Assembly (NCBI GenBank): GCA_012521675.1
Contig: JAAYLU010000070.1
Span: 1 to 54,732, forward strand
Reading direction: 5' to 3'
Origin: Synergistaceae bacterium
Lineage (GTDB): Bacteria; Synergistota; Synergistia; Synergistales; Aminobacteriaceae
Length of the DNA: 54,732 nt
Position 1 is the stretch's first letter. The number at the start of each line of letters is the position of its first letter. The notes under the pieces are model-generated. The model was not told where the DNA came from and did no database searches. It worked only from the letters and a program-made list of their open reading frames with translations. Made by a program: the position numbers and the translations under genes. Positions 17,596 through 25,262 of this stretch are shown piece by piece.

Positions 17596-18759
17596 TCAAT
17601 TGAAAAGATGTCCGAACACCACACCCGCAGTCGCAGAAAGCAGCACCACCAACGATATAAACGCAAGAGTTTTTTTAGGACCCAGTACCCCGCTGATTAC
17701 CAGCATGCTGGGCAAGGATAGTGCAGGCCCTGCAAGCAGGAGTGCAAGTGCAGGGCCTCTTCCCATTCCTGCGCCGATCAGCCCGTCGAGGATGGGAACC
17801 TCGGTAAGAGTAGCGAAATACATGAAGGCTCCGGACAACGATGCGAAGAAGTTTGCACCAAACGAGTTCCCTCCCACCAACATCGCCACGTAACGAGCCG
17901 GGATCAGCGCCTCGTGCCCCGGACGGCCGAGCAGGAAGCCAGCCCCAAGCACACCCGCGAACAGCAGCGGCGTTATCAGCAGCGCGTAGTCGCGGGAAGA
18001 GGCCACCCACTCCTTTCGCTCGTCACGCGAGAACCAGGCCCGCGAAGCGAAGATCACCAGCGAGAGCGAGAGCCCGGAGAGCAGCCATTTTATCTCGTAA
18101 ATCCCGCTCCACAGGCCGCCTGGTGTGCGCGGCGGCGCCCAGTTTGCGAATAAGAGAAAGAGCACCATGCCTCCTATATGCGCGACCGTTCTCCAAGGGC
18201 GCTCGTCCCCCGGCTCCGGTACCGTTGCAAATCCCTCCTGCCGAGCACCCTCCTCCCGTCCAAAGAGCGCTCCCATGATCAATCCTATCAGCAGGCTGAT
18301 TACAATCGCTCCAACAGCTCGCGCGACGCCCAGCTCAAAACCGAGCACCCTGGCGGTTAAAACTATGGCCAGGATGTTTATCGCCGGCCCTGAGTACAAG
18401 AAGGTGGATGCCGGGCCAAGCCCCGCTCCCCTCGAATATATCCCCGCGAACAGAGGCAACACTGTGCAGGAACAGACCGCGAGCACACCTCCCGATACCG
18501 ATGCAACCGAGTAGGCGAGCCATCTATTCGCGCGTCCCCCCAAATATCTCATCACGGACTGCCTGCTGACAAAGACCGAGACCGCCCCCGCGATAAAGAA
18601 CGCGGGCACTAGACACAGCAGCACGTGCTCCCTGGCATAATCGTGCATCATGGCAACCGATTCTGCCAAGGCATTCCAGACTCTCTCGTTGTCAGCGGGA
18701 ATAAAATAGAACACCAGGAAAAATGCGGCTATCCACAAGAACTTCACCCTGTCGCTCAT
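17596..18759 (-). CDS. Permease of the ArsP/YraQ (DUF318) family
   Basis: 387 residues with about eight to ten membrane helices. The signature SVSGGVLAVCSCTVLPLFAGIY contains the CSC-x-x-x-P motif of the family, and SGPAINILA follows; a second half has related GGNSFGANFFASLSG and AGPALSLPSML segments, indicating an internal repeat. Members include ArsP, which exports trivalent methylated arsenicals. The start at 18759 (MSDRVKF) is preferred over an upstream ATG because the extension reads as non-membrane sequence; the ribosome binding site is a weak G run. The neighbours ArsR, a small thioredoxin-like protein and ArsM make export of methylarsenite the best guess. The candidate operator at 18782-18807 suggests its own regulated promoter. 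Confidence 0.82.
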   Translation of the reverse strand: MSDRVKFLWIAAFFLVFYFIPADNERVWNALAESVAMMHDYAREHVLLCLVPAFFIAGAVSVFVSRQSVMRYLGGRANRWLAYSVASVSGGVLAVCSCTVLPLFAGIYSRGAGLGPASTFLYSGPAINILAIVLTARVLGFELGVARAVGAIVISLLIGLIMGALFGREEGARQEGFATVPEPGDERPWRTVAHIGGMVLFLLFANWAPPRTPGGLWSGIYEIKWLLSGLSLSLVIFASRAWFSRDERKEWVASSRDYALLITPLLFAGVLGAGFLLGRPGHEALIPARYVAMLVGGNSFGANFFASLSGAFMYFATLTEVPILDGLIGAGMGRGPALALLLAGPALSLPSMLVISGVLGPKKTLAFISLVVLLSATAGVVFGHLFN

Positions 18760-18781
18760 CAAAAACACCCCCCCGGTCAAA

Positions 18782-18807
18782 TATATGTGGCATTTTCTGC
18801 ACATATA
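18782..18807. promoter_or_regulatory. Candidate ArsR operator, copy 1 (before the permease)
   Basis: Perfect inverted repeat TATATGTG (18782-18789) / CACATATA (18800-18807), 10-base spacer. The start ATGTGGCA and spaced CAC match the site at 19468-19488 in front of arsR. It lies 23 bases upstream of the permease ATG. A stem-loop acting on RNA is an alternative, but no U-tract follows. Confidence 0.45.
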
Positions 18808-18844
18808 ATGCGAAAAAAAATTCCCCCTTCAGGGAGTCGCCGGA

Positions 18845-19096
18845 CTAAACAAGCTTCGATAGCAGCTCTTTGATCTTCTCAAGCGACGGCGATCCCCCCG
18901 CGAACAACAACTTTCCGTCCGCCATGAGTGCAGGAGTTGCAACCACTCCCCTCTCCATTATCTCCATTATGGAGGTCACCTTCACGACCTCGCAGTCCAG
19001 CCCCAGCTCCGTCGCAGCCTGCTTCGTCAGCTCCTCCAGTTTCCTGCACTTCGCGCAGCCCGTTCCCAATACTTCTATTCTTGCCAGTGTCATCAT
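18845..19096 (-). CDS. Small thioredoxin-like redox protein (redox-active disulfide protein type)
   Basis: 83 residues with a thioredoxin-like beta-alpha-beta fold and the redox motif GTGCAKCRKLEEL (Cys14 and Cys17) near the N-terminus, followed by a cis-Pro-type loop VVATPALMADGKLLFAG. This family (TM0996/MTH895-like) is often found beside ArsR regulators and DUF318 permeases. It may deliver electrons to, or hold a thiol-reactive metalloid for, the permease or ArsM. Its ATG shares one base with the arsR stop (TAATG), so translation is coupled. Confidence 0.88.
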   Translation of the reverse strand: MMTLARIEVLGTGCAKCRKLEELTKQAATELGLDCEVVKVTSIMEIMERGVVATPALMADGKLLFAGGSPSLEKIKELLSKLV

Positions 19097-19434
19097 TACC
19101 GCCTCGCTTTCCGCGGATCACAATCGCATCTGGCCAGAAAAAGCTCTGGCTCCTCCCCAAGCACAACCCTCTCCACACAGGAGAGCAGCTGAGCGAGACA
19201 ACCCATCCTCAGCGAGTAGTACACATTCAGTCCCTCCTTCCTATCCTCCAGTATGCCCAGCGACTTCATCATCGCAAGGTGCTTGCTTATCGTGGTCCTG
19301 TCGAAATGAAACATATCGGCGATATCACATACGCACATCTCGCGGCTCGCAAGGGCCTCAACTATAGTCATACGGACCGGATGCGCCAGCCCCTTGAGTA
19401 TGGCGGTCTTTTTGCGCTGAGTGTCGTCGATCAT
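19096..19434 (-). CDS. arsR: ArsR family metalloid-responsive repressor
   Basis: 112 residues from the ATG at 19434, which has GGAGG 6 bases upstream; longer ORF starts lack this site. It is a winged-helix protein with the arsenic-binding motif CVCDIA (Cys34 and Cys36) at the head of the recognition region, then FDRTTISKHLAMMKSLGILEDRKEG. Extra cysteines occur in the C-terminal tail (MGCLAQLLSC and RCDCD), possibly a third ligand. It should repress itself and the downstream genes until As(III) or a similar metalloid binds. It is divergent from arsM and co-transcribed with the thioredoxin-like gene. Confidence 0.93.
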   Translation of the reverse strand: MIDDTQRKKTAILKGLAHPVRMTIVEALASREMCVCDIADMFHFDRTTISKHLAMMKSLGILEDRKEGLNVYYSLRMGCLAQLLSCVERVVLGEEPELFLARCDCDPRKARR

Positions 19435-19467
19435 TCTCATCCTCCATTGAAGGGCATCGCTCTTTTT

Positions 19468-19503
19468 ATGTGGCAATTCTACCACTTACCTTGGTTCGGT
19501 CAA
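19468..19503 (-). promoter_or_regulatory. arsR promoter with overlapping candidate ArsR operator, copy 2
   Basis: On the minus strand TTGACC (19498-19503) and TAGAAT (19476-19481) are 16 bases apart. The imperfect palindrome at 19468-19488 (plus-strand core ATGTGGCAATTCTACCAC) covers the -10 box and shares about two thirds of its bases with the site before the permease. Repressor binding here would block arsR. Confidence 0.55.
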
Positions 19504-19510
19504 GCCCCTC

Positions 19511-19539
19511 CTGAAAACCCAGGACAAAGCTGTTACAAT
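19511..19539 (+). promoter_or_regulatory. Putative arsM promoter
   Basis: CTGAAA (19511-19516) and TACAAT (19534-19539) with a 17-base spacer on the plus strand, about 30 bases upstream of the arsM ATG and next to the divergent arsR promoter. The -35 is only a moderate match. Confidence 0.4.
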
Positions 19540-19570
19540 CGTGCCATATACGGTGTGAGGAGTGGCTTCC

Positions 19571-20347
19571 ATGGACGAAGTGCGAAAATACGTGGAGAAG
19601 AGATACGCCGAGGCCGCGCGGTCACCGCGGAGATCCGGCATCATCAACATGACGAGGAGAAACTACGACGGGGCGACACTCGCGGCAGCTCCCGGCGGAA
19701 TGGCGGCGCGATCCTTCGGCTGCGGCAACCCGGTCGAGCATGCTGAGCTGATCCACGGCGAGACTGTGCTCGACCTCGGCTGCGGCGCCGGGCTCGACAT
19801 GTTCATCGCGTCGAAGGCCGTCGGTCCGGAGGGCAGGATCATAGGCCTTGACATGACCGGGGAGATGCTGGCGGAGGCCGCAGGGAACCTGAAGGAGCTG
19901 GAAAACGTCGAGCTCCTAAGGGGATACATCGAGGACATACCACTAGCGGACAAGTCCGTGGACGTCGTCATCTCCAACTGCGTGATCAACCTCTCACCGG
20001 ATAAGCCCGCCGTGCTGAGGGAGGCCTACAGGGTCCTTAAGCCCGGAGGCAGGTTCTGCGTCGCGGACATGCTCTTTATTCGCCCCGTCTCGGAGCGTAT
20101 AGTCAGTAACCTCGCCGCATGGTCGGGGTGCATCGCAGGCGCGCTGCTGGAGGAGGACTACCGGCGTCTGGCGGAGGAGGCGGGCTTCATCGAGGTTGAG
20201 ATACGCAGGATCAAGGTCTTTCCCATCCCCGAGTCGCTGGCCTCTATGGCCTTCCCGGAGCTGTCGGAGAGCGAGAGGCGCGAGATCGACGGGGTGCTGG
20301 CGAGCGCCATCGTCATCGGCAGGAGGCGCCGCGCGAGGTCGGTGTGA
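19571..20347 (+). CDS. arsM: Arsenite S-adenosylmethionine methyltransferase
   Basis: 258 residues from the ATG at 19571 (GAGGAG 8 bases upstream; a GTG 9 bases earlier is in frame). The SAM-binding motif is VLDLGCGAGLD (66-75). The three cysteines that bind arsenic in ArsM enzymes are in the expected contexts: Cys51 (SFGCGNP), Cys137 (ISNCVINL) and Cys187 (SGCIAGAL). The enzyme methylates As(III) to more volatile or exportable methylated forms in the cytoplasm. It is divergent from arsR and followed 26 bases later by the candidate selenoprotein ORF, with one terminator after both. Confidence 0.92.
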   Translation: MDEVRKYVEKRYAEAARSPRRSGIINMTRRNYDGATLAAAPGGMAARSFGCGNPVEHAELIHGETVLDLGCGAGLDMFIASKAVGPEGRIIGLDMTGEMLAEAAGNLKELENVELLRGYIEDIPLADKSVDVVISNCVINLSPDKPAVLREAYRVLKPGGRFCVADMLFIRPVSERIVSNLAAWSGCIAGALLEEDYRRLAEEAGFIEVEIRRIKVFPIPESLASMAFPELSESERREIDGVLASAIVIGRRRRARSV

Positions 20348-20373
20348 TATAATACTCCCAGGGGGTGATTTTA

Positions 20374-20490
20374 ATGAGTGAAAGGGAAAAAGAATCCCGC
20401 GGCTTCGTCTGTCCTCCGTGAATCCTAGTGTTCCTGGCCGCGGCGGGCATCGCGGCGATATCCTGGGTGATCAACTGGTTCAGGGGGTAG
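20374..20490 (+). CDS. Candidate small membrane selenoprotein with a C-P-P-U motif (in-frame TGA)
   Basis: Read from the ATG at 20374, the frame gives MSEREKESRGFVCPP, then TGA at 20419-20421, then continues ILVFLAAAGIAAISWVINWF-RG to TAG at 20488. If TGA is read as selenocysteine the product is a 38-residue peptide: charged N-terminus, a Cys-Pro-Pro-Sec redox motif, and one transmembrane helix. The start has a good ribosome binding site (GGGGGTGAT, 4-5 bases upstream). A perfect 6-bp hairpin with a G-containing 8-base loop lies 16-35 bases after the TGA, as in bacterial SECIS elements. It lies between arsM and a terminator, so it is probably in the arsM transcript. Sec machinery is not in the window. 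The alternative is a 15-residue peptide or an inactive ORF. I do not recognise the family. Confidence 0.5.
20437..20456 (+). other. SECIS-like hairpin after the in-frame TGA
   Basis: Stem GCCGCG (20437-20442) pairs with CGCGGC (20451-20456), loop GCGGGCAT. The loop starts 22 bases after the TGA, within the range known for bacterial SECIS elements, and begins with G. The region is GC-rich, so chance pairing is possible. Confidence 0.45.
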
Positions 20491-20496
20491 TTTTGG

Positions 20497-20526
20497 GCGG
20501 CGCTCGTCGGAGACGCCGCTTTTTTT
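20497..20526 (+). terminator. Intrinsic terminator after arsM and the small ORF
   Basis: Stem GCGGCG (20497-20502) / CGCCGC (20514-20519) followed directly by seven T residues. It begins 7 bases after the TAG of the candidate selenoprotein. Confidence 0.85.
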
Positions 20527-20594
20527 GCGCCGCCTCGTTCCCGTTGCGGCGTGCTATCCGTGCGTGTATCATCTTATATGGGAGCTGAGCGCGG

Positions 20595-22751
20595 ATGACC
20601 TGGAGACCCGAGCATGAAGAAGAGCATAAGGGCGGGAAGGAGCGCAACGACCGAAGGAAGTTCTCCTGGTCGAGGGCGGTCTGGAGGACCTTTCTGTTCT
20701 TCGCCGTCATCCTGGTGGACCAGGCCATCCTCTTCGGAATAGCCTGGTACTCGTGGGAGTTCGCCGTCGACTCGGCCCTCAGACTGGAACTCCAGGGCAT
20801 ACCCTCCATCGACGAGCTTCGTTCGTACAGGCCGATGAAGACCACCGTGCTCTACGACGCTCACAACGAGCCATTCGCCAGGTTCTTCATCGAGGACAGG
20901 GTGGAGATCCCCCTTCACCGGGTCTCGCCCTGGCTCCGCAAGGCTGTCATAGCCGCCGAGGACGCCCGGTTCATGGACCACGGCGGAATAAACCTGCTGT
21001 CCATCGGCAGGGCCGCCCTGGAGAACAGGAGGGCCGGCGGCATCCGCCAGGGGGGGAGCACGATAACCCAGCAGCTCGCCCGCACCATGTTCTTGACCAA
21101 CGAGCGCACTCTGGAGCGCAAGCTTCGCGAGGTGATAATAGCCTTCAGGCTGGAGAGCGCCTTCAGCAAGGAGGAGATCCTGGAGAAGTACCTCAACGAG
21201 ATCTACTTCGGCAGGGGCGCATGGGGGGCGGAGACGGCGTCTCGGGTCTACTTCGGGAAGAGCGCCTCCGATCTCTCACCGGGCGAGGCGGCTCTTTTGG
21301 CCGCCCTGATCCCCTCGCCTAACCGCCTGCCGCCCGGCTCGCCGACCGACGCGGCGGAGGCGGCGAAGAGGCGAGTTCTAGCCCGAATGCTCGAGACGGG
21401 GGCGATCACAGAGGAGGAGTACAGGGAGGGCTCCCCCCCGGTCGCGGTGGCTGACCACGCCCTGGATCGGCCCGAGGCTCGCGTGAAATACCCGTATTTC
21501 GCGATGAGGGTCCTCAACGAGACTCTGCTGCCCAAGTACGGCGTCCGGGGCGCCTACGGCGGAGGCCTGCACGTATACACCACTCTCTACCCGGACCTGC
21601 AGGAGGCGGCGGAGCGAGTAGCGGCCAAGTCCAAGCTGCAGCTGGCCATCGTCGGGCTCGACCCCGCCACCGGCGCTGTTATGGCACTTGTCGGCGGCAG
21701 GACATGGGACGAGAGCCAGTTCAACAGGGCCGTCCAGGCCTATCGCCAGCCCGGATCTTCATTCAAGCCTCTCGTCTACGCGGCCGCCTTCGAGGAGCTG
21801 GGATGGCGCCCCATGTCAAAGCTCGACGACTCTCCCCTGACGCTCAGGTACGGGACGGAGCTGTGGTCCCCGCACAACTACGACCGCAAGTTCCGCGGCA
21901 GGGTCACCGTAGAGAGGGCGCTTGTCAGCTCGCTCAATGTTCCCGCCGTGCGCGCCTTCCTGGCCACGGGCGAGGGGGCCGTGACTAGGACCGTGCGAAA
22001 ACTCGGCATTACCACCCCTTACCTGCCGGAGAGCCCCTCCATGGCCCTCGGCTCGGCATCCCTGACCCCGCTCGAGATGGCGACGGCCTTCTCCGCGTTC
22101 GCCAACGGAGGCTACAGGGTCTTTCCACACATGGTGAGAGAGATTCGGGACGACGACGGCAACTTGCTCTTCAGGACGGAGGACGACCGGATACGGGCCA
22201 TCTCGGAGCAGGCGGCGGGAGAGATAAGGGATACATTGATAAAGGCCGTGAACCACGGGACCGGGACTGCGGCACGCATAAAGGGGTACGAGGTCTTCGG
22301 CAAGACCGGGACGACCAACGACTTCCGCGACGCCTGGTTCATCGGCGGCTTCCCTGGGCTCTGCACGGCGGTCTACACGGGGCACGACGACAGGAAGCCG
22401 ATAGGGGGCGGAGCGACAGGCGGAAAGATAGCCGCGCCTATCTGGCAGGAGTTCATGAAGGAGGCCGCGGACATTCTATCCCCGGAGCTATCCTTCCCGA
22501 AGTACGCCGTCACCTCTGCCAAGGTCCCGCACGACGAAGGCGCGGAGGAAGAAGAGCCGGAAGAGGAGGAGGTATTCACTTCACCCCCCGTCGAGGTAAA
22601 ACCCACGCAGACTCCCATCGTACCCCGCCCGTCGACCCGCCCCTGGCCCGGTCAGGAGAGGGAGAGGCAGCACCACCCATCGATGATAATCCAATCGGAG
22701 ACGGACGCGAAGCTGGAGGAGCTGCTGAAGAAGTACAAAGTCGGCGATTGA
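20595..22751 (+). CDS. Penicillin-binding protein 1A (bifunctional transglycosylase/transpeptidase)
   Basis: 718 residues. A cytoplasmic, charged N-terminus and one membrane helix (about 33-55) are followed by a GT51 glycosyltransferase domain (EDARFMDHGG with the catalytic Glu, RQGGSTITQQLAR, KYLNEIYFGRGAWG) and a transpeptidase domain with the three active-site motifs PGSSFKP, SLN and KTGTTN. It polymerises and cross-links peptidoglycan at the outer face of the inner membrane. The C-terminal 80 residues are Glu/Pro-rich and probably disordered. GGGAG lies upstream of the ATG. It is flanked by terminators and is a single-gene unit. Confidence 0.95.
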   Translation: MTWRPEHEEEHKGGKERNDRRKFSWSRAVWRTFLFFAVILVDQAILFGIAWYSWEFAVDSALRLELQGIPSIDELRSYRPMKTTVLYDAHNEPFARFFIEDRVEIPLHRVSPWLRKAVIAAEDARFMDHGGINLLSIGRAALENRRAGGIRQGGSTITQQLARTMFLTNERTLERKLREVIIAFRLESAFSKEEILEKYLNEIYFGRGAWGAETASRVYFGKSASDLSPGEAALLAALIPSPNRLPPGSPTDAAEAAKRRVLARMLETGAITEEEYREGSPPVAVADHALDRPEARVKYPYFAMRVLNETLLPKYGVRGAYGGGLHVYTTLYPDLQEAAERVAAKSKLQLAIVGLDPATGAVMALVGGRTWDESQFNRAVQAYRQPGSSFKPLVYAAAFEELGWRPMSKLDDSPLTLRYGTELWSPHNYDRKFRGRVTVERALVSSLNVPAVRAFLATGEGAVTRTVRKLGITTPYLPESPSMALGSASLTPLEMATAFSAFANGGYRVFPHMVREIRDDDGNLLFRTEDDRIRAISEQAAGEIRDTLIKAVNHGTGTAARIKGYEVFGKTGTTNDFRDAWFIGGFPGLCTAVYTGHDDRKPIGGGATGGKIAAPIWQEFMKEAADILSPELSFPKYAVTSAKVPHDEGAEEEEPEEEEVFTSPPVEVKPTQTPIVPRPSTRPWPGQERERQHHPSMIIQSETDAKLEELLKKYKVGD

Positions 22752-22755
22752 CGAA

Positions 22756-22793
22756 GCCCCGGCCGGAAGACCGGACCGGGGCCTAGGCTTTTT
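22756..22793. terminator. Intrinsic terminator after the PBP gene
   Basis: Stem GCCCCGG (22756-22762) / CCGGGGC (22776-22782) with an inner CCGG-AAGA-CCGG stem, then CTAGGCTTTTT. It lies between convergent genes and may serve both. Confidence 0.8.
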
Positions 22794-22805
22794 CACGGCG
22801 CCCGC

Positions 22806-23912
22806 CTATCGGTCCAGGACCTTCACACTGCAGAGCATGTCCTTAATCCAGCCGGCCGCGTCCTTGTAGCTTTCCTTCGGGACGCGGACTCCGAGCGCGA
22901 CTCCAGTTCCCTCCCACGCGACCGAGAGGACAGCGTCCACGCCGTCGCCGCTCTTCTGGGAAAACAGGGTTACCTTCAGGTCCCCGTCGCCGCACTTCAG
23001 GGTGCTGGTCCCCTGCTCGCGCGCCCCCGCAGTGCGTTCTTTCATCATCTCCGCTACGGCCTCGGGCCCCTCCATCAGCACGATGTAGATCTCCGAGCCG
23101 TCGGGCCCCGCGACCCGTATCTCGTCGTCGTCGCGATCCATCTCCTCCGCTCCGTCGGGCAGCTCTATGAAGATCGAGGTGCCTCCGATGGTGAAAACAC
23201 CCTCCTCCTCGTCGTCGACGAACTCGGGAAGTCCATCGTCCTCGTCGTCTTCGTCGAAGGCAGGAAGACCGTCGTCTTCGTCCTCGTCATCGTCGATTGC
23301 AGGAAGCCCATCGTCTTCATCGTCCTCCTCGTCGTCGAGGAAGGAGAGAGCCTCCTGTTCTTCTTCATCCTCTTCATCCTCATCCTCCGGAGTCGCCTCC
23401 AAGGCCGGCGGGAACTTCAGCACGCCCTTGACGAAGGAAAGGAACTTGGGCTGCAGCGCCTCGAACCACTCGTCGGTAGTGTCGAACAGGAAGACATAGC
23501 CGGTCTCGTCCAGTACGAAAACATACATCTCTCCCTTGAGCGTGTCCCGCTGGTTCGAGAAGTGGAATCGATGGATGAACGCATTCCAGCCGTGAAGCAT
23601 CGTCGCCTCGTCCTCAAGGGGAGAATACTCGGCGAAGCCGGGCATGCTGTTCTCCTTAAGGGCTTGCAAGTAGTCCGAGAGCGGAAACCGACTCGGGATA
23701 TCCTCCTCGAGCCAGATCATCTCCGCAAGGACTGTGCCCTTCTCCTGATATAAGAAGTACCTGTGAATCGACTCGTCTACGGGCTCCTGCTCCATCCATC
23801 CGGACGGAATCCTGCCCAGCGAGACCTCTCCGGCCACAGCTGCGGATGGCATGGAGACAAGACCCAACAGCGCAAAAAGAAAGATGATGGAGAATAACAA
23901 CCTCTTCACCAT
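22806..23912 (-). CDS. Secreted protein of unknown function with an Asp/Glu-rich linker
   Basis: 368 residues from the ATG at 23912 (GGGGG 6 bases upstream), starting directly at a signal peptide (MVKRLLFSIIFLFALLGLVS, cleavage near AVA-GE). Two globular parts of about 130 residues, SLGRIPSGWMEQEPVDESIHRYFLYQEKG... and GGTSIFIELPDGAEEMDRDDDEIR..., have the strand pattern of PsbP/DcrB-like domains. They are joined by a linker of about 65 residues almost wholly Asp and Glu, with three DDGLPxF/I units. Such linkers may bind divalent cations or act as entropic spacers. It is transcribed toward the PBP gene. Function unknown. Confidence 0.72.
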   Translation of the reverse strand: MVKRLLFSIIFLFALLGLVSMPSAAVAGEVSLGRIPSGWMEQEPVDESIHRYFLYQEKGTVLAEMIWLEEDIPSRFPLSDYLQALKENSMPGFAEYSPLEDEATMLHGWNAFIHRFHFSNQRDTLKGEMYVFVLDETGYVFLFDTTDEWFEALQPKFLSFVKGVLKFPPALEATPEDEDEEDEEEQEALSFLDDEEDDEDDGLPAIDDDEDEDDGLPAFDEDDEDDGLPEFVDDEEEGVFTIGGTSIFIELPDGAEEMDRDDDEIRVAGPDGSEIYIVLMEGPEAVAEMMKERTAGAREQGTSTLKCGDGDLKVTLFSQKSGDGVDAVLSVAWEGTGVALGVRVPKESYKDAAGWIKDMLCSVKVLDR

Positions 23913-24111
23913 AGATACCCCCTTAAATAAATTGGATTCCACGCCCCGAGGAGACGGCGTAGATACACGTTTCAGGTGCCTTTGGGCGCCTATCGTTGAA
24001 GTAATTTTAGCACTTTTACGCCCTTTTAGATAGGGCGGCATTTGCGACAACAGAGCTCTTCCATGTCATAATTAAACGAAACCCTGATTTCTAAAAAAGG
24101 AGAGATCTTCG

Positions 24112-24554
24112 ATGACAAGGGCCAGGGTAGTGGAGACAAACGAGGGCATCCAGAGCGAAATAACGGTGGAGATGTTCGACAGGTTCGCGCGGATCATGAG
24201 GGACAAGGGCTGGCTCAACGTGGACAGCCTGCATAATGCAGGACTCTTGGCGGGGCGTGCCCTCGAGGTAGGCCCGGGCCCAGGCTACGTCGGGCTCGAA
24301 TGGCTGAAAAGGCAGGGGGAGAATGCACGGCTTACGGGGCTTGAGATAAGCCCGGCGATGATCGAAATCGCCGGCAGGAACGCCCGCGAGTACAGCCTTG
24401 ACGGCAGGGCCGAGTACGTTCTGGGCAACGCCATGGAGATGCCCTTCCCCGACGGTAGTTTCGACTCGGTCTTCTCGAACGGGCAGGGCTGCACGGATGC
24501 GAGGCTCTCAGGGAGTTCTTCGGGATGAGCATCATCGGCGCGAAGCCCACTTAA
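24112..24554 (+). pseudogene. Decayed SAM-dependent methyltransferase, copy A
   Basis: From the ATG at 24112 (AAGGAGAG upstream) the frame encodes a normal start of a class I methyltransferase: ALEVGPGPGYVGLEWLK (SAM motif I), GLEISPAMIEIAGRNA (motif II) and GNAMEMPFPDGSFDSVFSN (post-II). After this the frame runs into unrelated residues and stops at 24528. The natural C-terminus, LREFFGMSIIGAKPT, is still visible in another frame ending at 24554, so an internal deletion removed roughly the second half. A methyltransferase of this type normally has over 200 residues. Copy B downstream keeps the same two ends. Confidence 0.8.
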
Positions 24555-24577
24555 AAAGCACGCTATTGGAGTTTGAT

Positions 24578-25120
24578 ATGCGACGTGTCGCGAATCAGAT
24601 CCGCAGCTTCCCCACCGCGTCGCACCCCGACGCAGTGGCGCTGATCCTGGGCAGCATGCCGGGGGAGGCGTCGCTGAGGGCGGGTCAGTACTACGCCCAT
24701 CCGCGCAACGCTTTCTGGCCGGTGATGGAGGCTGTGCTGGGCGTCGGGGCGGACCTCCCCTACGAGGAGAGGATCGCCGCCCTGATCGACAGGCGAGTGG
24801 CGCTGTGGGACGTGCTGGCATCCTGCGTGCGGCCGGGCAGCCTCGACTCGGACATAGTGGACTCCACCGCAGTCCCTAACGACTTGCCGGGCTTTCTCAC
24901 CGAACACCCGCTGGTGCGAACGGTCTTCTTCAATGGCACGAAGGCCGAGCAGGCCTGGAGAAGGCACATCGCGCCCGCCTTGCCGGGTTCGCCGCTCCGC
25001 CTCGTCCGCCTCCCCTCCACCAGTCCGGCCAACGCGTCGTACAGCACGGAGCGGAAGATCGAGGCTTGGCGGGTGGTGCCCCTTGCGGTCGAAGTCCCAC
25101 CGGAGGGGAGACGGTTATGA
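24578..25120 (+). CDS. DNA-deoxyinosine glycosylase (uracil-DNA glycosylase superfamily)
   Basis: 180 residues from the ATG at 24578 (GGAG upstream). The motifs ALILGSMPGEASL-(x)-GQYYAHPRNAFW near residue 20-45 and PSTSPANA near 150 are those of the hypoxanthine-DNA glycosylase group of the UDG fold. It removes deaminated bases (hypoxanthine, perhaps uracil) from DNA for base-excision repair. Its stop overlaps the ATG of methyltransferase copy B (ATGA). Copy A of the methyltransferase precedes it, so an ancestral pair was duplicated in tandem. The gene is complete and looks functional, unlike its neighbours. Confidence 0.85.
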   Translation: MRRVANQIRSFPTASHPDAVALILGSMPGEASLRAGQYYAHPRNAFWPVMEAVLGVGADLPYEERIAALIDRRVALWDVLASCVRPGSLDSDIVDSTAVPNDLPGFLTEHPLVRTVFFNGTKAEQAWRRHIAPALPGSPLRLVRLPSTSPANASYSTERKIEAWRVVPLAVEVPPEGRRL

Positions 25121-25238
25121 CAAGGGCCAGGGTCGCTTTGACGAACGAGGTCGTCCTGAGCAGGGTTACGGCCGAGACCTACGACAGGTTCGCGCGGAGT
25201 TCTTCGGAATGAGTATCACCGGGGAGAAGCCTGCTTGA
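25117..25238 (+). pseudogene. Methyltransferase copy B, large internal deletion
   Basis: The first 27 codons (MTRARVALTNEVVLSRVTAETYDRFAR) match the start of copy A, then the sequence jumps directly to EFFGMSITGEKPA, the end of the same gene, in another frame ending at 25238. Everything between, including the SAM site, is gone. The start retains a good ribosome binding site (GGAGGGGAG). Confidence 0.78.
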
Positions 25239-25262
25239 AGCGTGCCATCGTAGTTCAAGGAT

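Noticed and set aside
20348-20353. TATAAT directly after arsM as a separate promoter for the small ORF
   Set aside because: No -35-like sequence at a suitable distance; read-through from arsM is simpler.
23981-24111. Hairpin CGCCCT...AGGGCG near 24020-24040 as a terminator
   Set aside because: It lies between divergent genes and is not followed by a T run; role unclear.
24398-24577. Longer start of the DNA glycosylase at 24398
   Set aside because: The extension overlaps the methyltransferase in another frame; the ATG at 24578 has its own ribosome binding site.
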